From UBA5499 sp002426275 (GTDB taxonomy: Bacteria > Bacillota > DTU084): a stretch of DNA of 35,869 nt. The notes under the pieces are model-generated. The model made no database searches. It was not told the origin of the DNA and worked only from the letters and a program-made list of their open reading frames with translations. Of this stretch, positions 30,266 through 35,869 are shown in pieces (position 1 is the first letter of the stretch; each line of letters starts with the position of its first letter). Location: assembly GCA_937888735.1 (NCBI GenBank), contig CALASN010000153.1, forward strand, positions 1-35,869, written 5' to 3'. The position numbers and the translations under genes were made by a program.

Positions 30266-31159
30266 ATGAGCATAATCAAGACAGAACACCTCAGCAAATT
30301 CTATGGTAAAGCGCGGGGCGTAGCGGATCTGAGTCTAAAAATTGAAAAGGGAGAATGCTTTGGCTTCATCGGGCCCAACGGCGCGGGAAAATCTACTACC
30401 ATCCGCATGTTAATGCAGCTAATTTTCCCAACTTCAGGCAATTTTTGGTTATTTGAACAAATAATCAAAGGTGAGAATCCGGCCTTGAGACGGCGAATCG
30501 GGTACATTCCCTCTGAGATAAATTATTATCAGGAACTCACCGGCAGACAGCTTTTAGAATTGGGAGCCAAGCTTTATGAAGTGGGCACAGAAAACATCGC
30601 TCCTTACGCGGAACTGCTAGAGCTGGATCTCAGCAAAACCGTCAAATCTTATTCCCTGGGCAACAGGAAAAAACTTGGCATCATCCAAAGCCTGCTGCAC
30701 GATCCGGAACTCTTAATCCTGGACGAGCCGACTTCCGGCCTAGATCCTTTGATTCAGCACAGATTTTTCCAACTGCTGAAAGAAAAAAACCGACAGGGAC
30801 TGACCATCTTCCTTTCCACGCACGTGCTTTCAGAAATCGAAAAATTTTGTCACAGGGTAGGTCTCATCAGAGCGGGAAAATTAATCAACCTTTCCTCTGT
30901 TGAAGATCTGCCGGGCAGAGCCGAACGGATCGTGGAGGTCACATACTCTGAGGAAGGCGACTTAAGGAAACCCTACGGCTTATCACAAATTGACCCTGCT
31001 GTTCGCTATCAGGACGGCAGACACATTTTCCACGTGAAAGAACATCTGCACAAGGCTCTGGCGATCATCGCCCAGCATCCCATTGCCGATATCATCATCA
31101 AACAGCCTACATTAGAGGAACTATTCATGAAATACTATGGGCAACGCGAGGAGGAATAG
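30266..31159 (+). CDS. ABC transporter ATP-binding protein
   Basis: ATPase subunit of an ABC-2 type exporter. The 297-residue product has Walker A GPNGAGKST at 36-44, a signature YSLGNRKKLGI in place of LSGGQ (usual in this BcrA-like group), Walker B LLILDEPTSGLDP and the H-loop STHVLSEIE, followed by a C-terminal accessory region of about 80 residues. The ATG at 30266 is seven bases after GGAGG (the GTG two codons earlier is too close to it). Its stop overlaps the region of the permease start. Substrate unknown: drug, peptide or lipid export are all possible. Confidence 0.92.
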   Translation: MSIIKTEHLSKFYGKARGVADLSLKIEKGECFGFIGPNGAGKSTTIRMLMQLIFPTSGNFWLFEQIIKGENPALRRRIGYIPSEINYYQELTGRQLLELGAKLYEVGTENIAPYAELLELDLSKTVKSYSLGNRKKLGIIQSLLHDPELLILDEPTSGLDPLIQHRFFQLLKEKNRQGLTIFLSTHVLSEIEKFCHRVGLIRAGKLINLSSVEDLPGRAERIVEVTYSEEGDLRKPYGLSQIDPAVRYQDGRHIFHVKEHLHKALAIIAQHPIADIIIKQPTLEELFMKYYGQREEE

Positions 31160-31161
31160 TG

Positions 31162-31965
31162 ATGAACACCAAAAGCTTATTTCAACATGAACTTCATTTA
31201 AGCAGAAAAACTTTCGTTACCTGGCTGGGCATCATCGCCGGCCTCATGATCATCTTTGCCTCAACTTCTTCCATGCTTTTAGACAACGACGAGATGGCGG
31301 AACTATTGAAAAGCTATCCCCCAGCCCTGCTGGAATCGTTCAATATTAATCCCGAGAGCTTCATCACTTTTGAAGGCTGGATGTCAAGCGAGCCGTACAT
31401 ATTTTTAAATCTGCTGCTGGGTATTTTTGCCATTCTTCTCTCCGCCGCCTCCGTCTCCAGAGAAATAGACGACAGAACAGGTGAATTCCTTTTTACCGTT
31501 CCCCTAAGCCGCAGAAAGATTTTCCTGGTAAAGGCAGCTTCGCATCTTCTGCAGCTGAGCATCGTCTTTGCTATTGCCGTAGCGGCGGCTTTCCTCACAG
31601 GCCAGACCATCGCAGAGATAAAAAACGCTTCCGGCCTGTTTTTGATTTTTCTGTCCGCTTATTTCATTTCCCTTGCCTGCATGGGAATCGGCTATCTGCT
31701 CACTTGCCTCATCGACGATGAACGCACCGCGCTGTCTTTGGGCGTAGGTTATGTGCTGTTGTCCTTCCTTTTTAACATGTTGGCCGGCCTGAAGGGATTT
31801 GTGGGGGAGCTGGCCAACGTCAGCATTTTCCGGCTGTTTGACGTTTCCGTCATTCTGGAGAAAACAGCTCTCAGCCCCCTGTCCGTGGCCATTACCCTGG
31901 GGCTCTATCTTTTGGGCTTGATTGCGGCCGGCGAAATCTTGGCCCGCAAAAACTTAGCCATTTAA
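31162..31965 (+). CDS. ABC-2 type exporter permease
   Basis: Membrane subunit of the exporter encoded with the gene before it. The 267-residue product has six hydrophobic helices (near 19-35, 78-96, 118-140, 147-168, 175-200 and 238-258), the first followed by an outer loop (DNDEMAELLKSYPPALLESFNI), and the cytoplasmic segment VSREIDDRTGEFLFTVPLSRRK that occurs in ABC-2 permeases at the coupling site. ATG at 31162 is seven bases after GAGGAGG, which lies at the end of the ATPase gene, so translation is coupled. Confidence 0.9.
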   Translation: MNTKSLFQHELHLSRKTFVTWLGIIAGLMIIFASTSSMLLDNDEMAELLKSYPPALLESFNINPESFITFEGWMSSEPYIFLNLLLGIFAILLSAASVSREIDDRTGEFLFTVPLSRRKIFLVKAASHLLQLSIVFAIAVAAAFLTGQTIAEIKNASGLFLIFLSAYFISLACMGIGYLLTCLIDDERTALSLGVGYVLLSFLFNMLAGLKGFVGELANVSIFRLFDVSVILEKTALSPLSVAITLGLYLLGLIAAGEILARKNLAI

Positions 31966-31986
31966 CCGGGCGGATAGGATCCTCTC

Positions 31987-32015
31987 TTGCCAGCAGCGGC
32001 TGAAAGTAGTAAAAT
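31987..32015 (+). promoter_or_regulatory. SigmaA promoter of the thiamine operon
   Basis: TTGCCA, 17-base spacer, TAAAAT on the plus strand, about 20 bases before the TPP aptamer. Confidence 0.78.
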
Positions 32016-32034
32016 TTAGGTAAAGCAAAAATCA

Positions 32035-32118
32035 AAGGGGAGCTGGATTATTCCGGCTGAGAGGGTGGCCTATCACCGACCCTGATACCTGATCTGGATA
32101 ATGCCAGCGAAGGAATGT
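32035..32118 (+). ncRNA. TPP riboswitch (thi box)
   Basis: Senses thiamine pyrophosphate. The conserved blocks are present in order: GGGGAGCTG, GGCTGAGAGGGTGG, ACCGACCCTGATACCTGATCTGGATAATGCCAGCGAAGGAA split over 32076-32116. An intrinsic terminator follows, so high TPP should stop transcription of the five downstream genes. Confidence 0.97.
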
Positions 32119-32125
32119 TCTAATG

Positions 32126-32158
32126 AAAAATCGTTGACTGCCAGTCAGCGATTTTTTT
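32126..32158 (+). terminator. Terminator of the TPP riboswitch
   Basis: AAAAATCGTTGAC pairs with GTCAGCGATTTTT (loop TGCCA) and is followed by T, directly before the ribosome site of the first gene. It is the expression platform of the thi box. Confidence 0.9.
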
Positions 32159-32171
32159 GGAGGTGAGCACA

Positions 32172-32465
32172 ATGAAATCTGCCTTAGCAATCCAATGTCT
32201 TCCGATAAAGGAGGCCCCCAGGCAGGAGATCTACCGGTCAGTGGATGCGGCAATCAAAGTTATCATCGCTTCCGGGCTTCCTTATGAGGTTGGTCCCTTT
32301 GAAACCACCGTTGAAGGCGAACTGGACCAACTGATGCGCTTGGCTCAGGAGGCGCACACAGCAGTACTGGCCACCGGAGCCAAGCAAGTCATCACATACA
32401 TGAAACTGGCCACAGGTGAAGATTTGGGAAGCAGCCATGAAAAAACCGCAAAATATCGTTCCTAA
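32172..32465 (+). CDS. Thiamine-binding protein (MTH1187/YkoF-like)
   Basis: Small ferredoxin-like fold protein. The 97-residue product has the family features of MTH1187/UPF0045, whose relatives such as YkoF bind thiamine or its pyrimidine part: KSALAIQCLPI, the IYRSVDAAIKVIIASGLPYEVGPFETTVEG section and a QVITYMKLATG strand. Start ATG at 32172 is behind GGAGGTGAGCACA; first gene after the TPP riboswitch. It overlaps the next gene by 29 bases. It probably holds or hands over the imported precursor in the cytoplasm; that is inference. Confidence 0.85.
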   Translation: MKSALAIQCLPIKEAPRQEIYRSVDAAIKVIIASGLPYEVGPFETTVEGELDQLMRLAQEAHTAVLATGAKQVITYMKLATGEDLGSSHEKTAKYRS

Positions 32466-33189
32466 ACTTTATCCGGTCGGCACTGTGATCGTTTTTTTGC
32501 TCATCTGGGAACTGGCCGTGCGCCTTTTTCAGATTCCCGACTGGCTCTTGCCTGCGCCCTCCAGCGTCTTGCTGGTCTTGATGCGGAACTGGAAACCATT
32601 GTGGTATCACAGCCAGCGCACAATGTTAGAGGCGGTATTCGGCTTGCTTTTAGCGGCAATTACGGGCTTCGCAGTGGGGATTGCCACCTCCCAGTGGCAG
32701 CCCTTGAAAAAGGTCCTCTACCCTTTGCTTGTAATCTCTCAGACCATTCCCCTGATCGTGCTGGCGCCATTGCTGGCCATCTGGCTGGGCTTCGGCCTGC
32801 TGCCAAAGCTGATTGTGGTAATCCTCTCCTGCTTTTTCCCCATTGCGTTCAACACAGTGGTGGGCCTGGACGGAGCTGACAAAGAGATGATTAAGCTGGT
32901 TAAATCCATGGGAGCGAGCGCGGCGCAAACGTTCAGACTGGTGAAGCTGCCCCAGGCCTGGCCCACTATTTTCGGAGGGCTGAAGGTGTCGGCCAGCTAC
33001 TGTGTGATGGCAGCCGTGGTGGCAGAATGGATGGGCTGCGAACGAGGGCTTGGCATCTATTTGCTCAGCGCTTTACATGCTTTCAAGACTCCCGCTGTTT
33101 TTGCCGGCATTATCATTATCGCGCTAGTTTCCCTGTTGCTTTTCGCTTTGGTGGAAGCCATTTCTAAGTTGGCTCCCCCTACAAATTAA
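32437..33189 (+). CDS. thiX: ABC importer permease, pyrimidine/thiamine precursor (ThiX-like)
   Basis: Membrane part of a NitT/TauT/SsuC-type importer. The 250-residue product has six helices (the first at about 12-30), the binding-protein-dependent permease loop EMIKLVKSMGASAAQTFRLVKLPQAWPTI (coupling helix EAA motif at about 150-178) and the TxxxxLAPLLAIWLGFGLLPK segment. Start ATG at 32437 lies inside the end of the gene before; an in-frame GTG 21 bases earlier is the alternative. Context (TPP switch, ThiY-like and ThiZ-like genes, thiN) points to a thiamine pyrimidine precursor rather than sulfonate or nitrate. Confidence 0.85.
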   Translation: MKKPQNIVPKLYPVGTVIVFLLIWELAVRLFQIPDWLLPAPSSVLLVLMRNWKPLWYHSQRTMLEAVFGLLLAAITGFAVGIATSQWQPLKKVLYPLLVISQTIPLIVLAPLLAIWLGFGLLPKLIVVILSCFFPIAFNTVVGLDGADKEMIKLVKSMGASAAQTFRLVKLPQAWPTIFGGLKVSASYCVMAAVVAEWMGCERGLGIYLLSALHAFKTPAVFAGIIIIALVSLLLFALVEAISKLAPPTN

Positions 33190-33204
33190 TTGGAGTGTGA
33201 CAAA

Positions 33205-34185
33205 ATGAAAAAGGCAATTATCATCGGCGCCGTGCTGCTGGCAATTGTGGCCGCGATTCTTTTCCGTCCGCAACCGCAGCCGAACACCGCCGCGCAGCTG
33301 CTGTTGGACTGGACAGCCAATACCAACCATACGGGCATTTATGTGGCGCTGGAGAAAGGTTGGTATAAAGATGAGGGGATTGAGCTGAAAATCATCACCC
33401 CCTCCAACACCGCAGTGGAGACAGTTGTGGGCTCAGGCAAGGTGGATTTTGGCATCAGCTTTCAGGAATATGTAACTTCTTCAAGGCTACAGGGCGTTCC
33501 CATCGTCTCCATAGCCGCGGTAATCCAACATAACACCGCCTCTTTCGCAGCCCTGCCCGAGTCCGGAATCAAATCGCCCCGGGACTTTGTGGGCAAACGC
33601 TACGGCGGCTGGGGGCTTCCCATTGAACGGGCAATTTTGGAAACCTTGATCAAAGCGGACCAGGGCAAGGGTGAGCCCCGCTACGTGCAGATCGGAAGCG
33701 GCGATCTCCTGCGCATGCTGGGCCGCGATGCGGACTTCGTGCAAATCTTCTACGCCTGGCAGGGCATTGAAGCTAAGCTGCGCAAATTGCCGCTGCAAAT
33801 CATTTCCATGTCCGATTATTTCGCTGTGGTACCCGATTATTATACGCCTGTGATCATCACTTCGGAGAAAAAGCTCAGAACAGATCCGCAGCTAGTGAGA
33901 AAATTCATGGCTGCCACCGCCAAAGGTTATGAATTCGCTGAAAAACATCCCCGGCAGGCTGCGGAAATATTGATCAAACATCTTCCCGATACAGATCCTC
34001 AGCTGATTAAAGATAGCCAAAAGTGGCTGAGTCCCCGCTACCGCGCTGACGCTCCCCGCTGGGGGGAACAAAAGCTGGAGGTATGGGAGAATTTCGGCAA
34101 CTGGCTCTTGAAAAACAAATTAATCGAAGGCAAGCTGGACGCCAAGCGCGCCTTCACCAATGACTTTCTGCCTAAGGAGGATTAA
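33205..34185 (+). CDS. thiY: ABC importer substrate-binding protein, THI5/NMT1 family (ThiY-like)
   Basis: Extracytoplasmic receptor for a thiamine pyrimidine precursor such as formylaminopyrimidine or HMP. The 326-residue product has an N-terminal hydrophobic helix (about 2-20) without a clear lipobox, so it may stay anchored, then a NMT1/THI5-like domain: LLLDWTANTNHTGIYVALEKGWYKDEGI, the GSGKVDFGISFQEYV turn, GKRYGGWGLPIERAIL and the DADFVQIFYAWQG section. The CCCFC iron motif of yeast THI5 is absent, as expected for a transport receptor. ATG at 33205 behind GGAGTG. Confidence 0.87.
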   Translation: MKKAIIIGAVLLAIVAAILFRPQPQPNTAAQLLLDWTANTNHTGIYVALEKGWYKDEGIELKIITPSNTAVETVVGSGKVDFGISFQEYVTSSRLQGVPIVSIAAVIQHNTASFAALPESGIKSPRDFVGKRYGGWGLPIERAILETLIKADQGKGEPRYVQIGSGDLLRMLGRDADFVQIFYAWQGIEAKLRKLPLQIISMSDYFAVVPDYYTPVIITSEKKLRTDPQLVRKFMAATAKGYEFAEKHPRQAAEILIKHLPDTDPQLIKDSQKWLSPRYRADAPRWGEQKLEVWENFGNWLLKNKLIEGKLDAKRAFTNDFLPKED

Positions 34186-34188
34186 TAA

Positions 34189-34914
34189 TTGAAGCTGTGC
34201 GCGCAGAAGCTAACGCTGTCTTACTCGCAGCTTTTAGTGTTGAATAATCTGAGCATTGAGGCTGGAGAAGGAGAATTCGTCTCTGTGATTGGGCCCAGCG
34301 GCTGCGGGAAAAGCACGCTCTTGGAGGTCCTCTCAGGACTTAAGACTCCGGATGAAGGCAGCGTCCATTTCAGCGGTAAGGGCCCGGAAAAGCCAGTCGC
34401 TTATCTGCCCCAGCACGATCTCCTTTTCCCCTGGCGCACGGTTCTGGAAAACGTGCTTTTAGGGCCCCAGATCGCAGGCGAAAATCTAGCGCAGGCCAAA
34501 GCCGAAGCTTTGGCGCTGCTGCCGCTTTTTGGCCTGGAGAAGTTCGTCGGATCCAGGCCGGGGGAACTGTCCGGGGGAATGCGGCAGCGAGCCGCTCTCC
34601 TGCGCACTATCCTCTGCCATAAACCTATCTTGGCTCTGGATGAACCATTTGGCGCTTTGGACGCCATCACCAGACGCCAGATGCAGAATTGGCTGCTTGA
34701 AATCTGGGAAAAGTTCAGGCATACCATTATTTTAGTCACCCACGATGTGGAAGAAGCATTATTGTTGTCGGATCGCATTTACCTGCTGAGCCCACGGCCC
34801 GCCCAGCTCAGCTGGAAGCTTGAAGTTCGGCTTCCCAGGCCCAGGCAAACCACAGATCCAAAGCTAGTTGCCAGGAAAGCTGAACTTTTCTCCAGATTGG
34901 AGGCAGATTCATGA
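34189..34914 (+). CDS. thiZ: ABC importer ATP-binding protein (ThiZ-like)
   Basis: ATPase of the thiamine precursor importer. The 241-residue product shows Walker A GPSGCGKST near 36-44, Q-loop LPQHDLLFPWRTVLENV, signature LSGGMRQRAAL, Walker B ILALDEPFGALD and H-loop VTHDVEEALLLSD, all as in the NitT/TauT/SsuB group. It starts with TTG at 34189, eight bases after AAGGAGG. Three bases separate it from thiY, and its stop overlaps the thiN start. Confidence 0.9.
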   Translation: MKLCAQKLTLSYSQLLVLNNLSIEAGEGEFVSVIGPSGCGKSTLLEVLSGLKTPDEGSVHFSGKGPEKPVAYLPQHDLLFPWRTVLENVLLGPQIAGENLAQAKAEALALLPLFGLEKFVGSRPGELSGGMRQRAALLRTILCHKPILALDEPFGALDAITRRQMQNWLLEIWEKFRHTIILVTHDVEEALLLSDRIYLLSPRPAQLSWKLEVRLPRPRQTTDPKLVARKAELFSRLEADS

Positions 34915-35546
34915 CTGAAAAGGCGCTCCTCTTTGCAGGAGGCACGCTCACCGGCCCTCCTGCCGTTAGCGAAACGGATTTCGTCATCGCCGTGGATTCA
35001 GGCTTAGACCATTGCCTAAAATTTCAGATTACACCCCAGCTGGTGCTGGGAGATTTTGATTCCGTCTCCCACGAAGCCCTGGCCTGGGCCAAGACCAGAC
35101 AGCTGAAGATAATCTCTTTTCCTCCCCAGAAGAATAAAACCGACACTCAGCTGGCCGTAGAACACGCTATCGCGCTTGGGGCCAAACGGATTGAAATTTA
35201 CGGAGGCCTCGGCAGCCGTTTTGATCACTCTCTGGCCAACGTTCAGCTCTTACTCTACATACTGGAGCTGGGTGCCTCCGGCATGCTCACAGACGGCAGC
35301 CAAAGAGTTTATTTGCTCACAGATGAATTTACCCTGCTGCCGGAGCGCGGGATGCGCTTTTCCATTCTGCCGCTCTCACTGACCATTGAAGGCCTCACCA
35401 TCAGGGGAGCTCGTTATCCTTTGACGGAGGCCAAAATCAAACTTGGCGATACCAGAACCATCAGCAACGAATTCACGGCTCAGCCTGTAAAGATTTCCTT
35501 GCGCAAAGGCAAGGCCCTGCTTTTCGTCTGTCCCAGGTCTTTATAG
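34911..35546 (+). CDS. thiN: Thiamine pyrophosphokinase
   Basis: Transfers pyrophosphate from ATP to thiamine, giving TPP, the ligand of the riboswitch at the head of the operon. The 211-residue product has the N-terminal catalytic domain with VIAVDSGLDHCLKF, QLVLGDFDSV, PPQKNKTDTQLAVEHA and the GGLGSRFDHSLANVQLL motif, followed by the C-terminal TPK beta domain (about 135-211: GMRFSILPLSLTIEGLTIRGARYPL, SNEFTAQPVKISLRKGKALLFV). The ATG overlaps the thiZ stop (ATGA). Last gene of the operon; no terminator is visible before the next promoter region. Confidence 0.95.
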   Translation: MTEKALLFAGGTLTGPPAVSETDFVIAVDSGLDHCLKFQITPQLVLGDFDSVSHEALAWAKTRQLKIISFPPQKNKTDTQLAVEHAIALGAKRIEIYGGLGSRFDHSLANVQLLLYILELGASGMLTDGSQRVYLLTDEFTLLPERGMRFSILPLSLTIEGLTIRGARYPLTEAKIKLGDTRTISNEFTAQPVKISLRKGKALLFVCPRSL

Positions 35547-35656
35547 CCGATGGCACATTTTCGCCGAACTCCTCACCGAAAATCCGCTACCTCCGTATAA
35601 TATCGACAAAGGGGTGAATACCGGCCCCTGCCAAACAATTCGGAGGTGAATTACTC

Positions 35657-35740
35657 ATGAGTGGAATCTTTGGCGGCTGCAATCAATCCTGGCTTTGGAT
35701 TGTCATTCTGATCCTCTTTTTGGTTTTCTTTATTTTCTAA
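35657..35740 (+). CDS. Small hydrophobic sporulation-type protein (YjcZ-like)
   Basis: A 27-residue peptide, MSGIFGGCNQSWLWIVILIL and then FLVFFIF, missed by normal length limits. The Gly/Cys-rich start followed by one hydrophobic helix up to the C-terminus is the pattern of YjcZ-type small spore proteins in Firmicutes. GGAGGTG lies eight bases before the ATG, a TATAAT-like -10 box is near 35596, and an intrinsic terminator follows, so it is a complete single-gene unit. In other species such peptides are made in the mother cell or are spore coat related; that is knowledge of the family, not shown here. Confidence 0.75.
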   Translation: MSGIFGGCNQSWLWIVILILFLVFFIF

Positions 35741-35754
35741 GTCCCTCATCAGAC

Positions 35755-35781
35755 GCCCTGCCGCTCAAGGCAGGGCTTTTT
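35755..35781 (+). terminator. Intrinsic terminator after the YjcZ-like gene
   Basis: Perfect 8-bp stem GCCCTGCC / GGCAGGGC with a six-base loop and then five T on the plus strand, 14 bases after the stop. Confidence 0.93.
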
Positions 35782-35869
35782 CATACCTTGCGCGGCGCCT
35801 GTGCGTGTGCTAAAATCCCGTTTTCGACACTTGTAAAAAGGCAAAAAGCCGATGCACCTTATAAATGCT

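Overview
The window reads as chromosome of a clostridial-type, endospore-forming Firmicute of roughly balanced base composition. Markers are spoIVB, the tlyA-nadK-argR-recN-spoIVB order, the tRNA-Ser / large SRP RNA / dnaX / ybaB / recR / DUF2508 cluster known from Bacillus and Clostridia, an IreB-family protein, a TPP riboswitch and a small YjcZ-like sporulation protein. The flagellar operon carries flgA, flgH and flgI (P- and L-ring genes), which normally belong to cells with an outer membrane, so a diderm Firmicute (Negativicutes, Halanaerobia, Limnochordia or similar) is the best guess. Several genes start with TTG or GTG behind strong Shine-Dalgarno sites.  Layout. Positions 80-5233 (minus): tlyA-nadK-argR-recN-spoIVB. 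5458-9294 (minus): an IreB-like protein, a membrane alkaline-phosphatase-superfamily protein and a baseplate-J-domain membrane protein. 9395-12795 (minus): tRNA-Ser(GGA), SRP RNA, dnaX, ybaB, recR, DUF2508. 12944-13117 (minus): a 57-residue SPW-repeat protein, too short for ordinary gene callers, lying between inverted repeats. 13222-17848 (minus): a c-di-GMP-I (GEMM) riboswitch with an intrinsic terminator ahead of flgF-flgG-flgA-flgH-flgI-flgJ. 17948-20586 (minus): a membrane polyferredoxin and a three-part iron-sulfur-flavoprotein / SCP2-like / membrane fusion.  The second half is more mosaic. 21381-24544 (plus): an EAL-CBS-GGDEF protein and a PIN-PhoH ATPase. 24812-27377: decayed or frameshifted genes (a KilA-N protein, a macrolide-efflux-like MFS pump, an IS30-like transposase remnant) and tRNA-Leu(CAA). 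The MFS gene has an elaborate 5' leader: a 12-residue leader peptide, interlocking inverted repeats and a 15-bp helix burying the Shine-Dalgarno site, which looks like a translational attenuator. 27556-29850 (minus): MFS-chrB-ykvA operon with a consensus promoter and an overlapping palindromic operator. 30195-31965 (plus): two-gene ABC-2 exporter. 31987-35546 (plus): TPP riboswitch controlling a thiamine-precursor uptake and salvage operon (thiamine-binding protein, thiX, thiY, thiZ, thiN). 35657-35781: a 27-residue sporulation-type peptide and its terminator.  The strongest leads are the MFS attenuator at 26499-26632, the c-di-GMP riboswitch on the rod/ring operon (with a c-di-GMP turnover enzyme 3.5 kb away), and the iron-sulfur flavoprotein fusion beside a membrane ferredoxin. 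No CRISPR array, rRNA or intact insertion sequence was seen.
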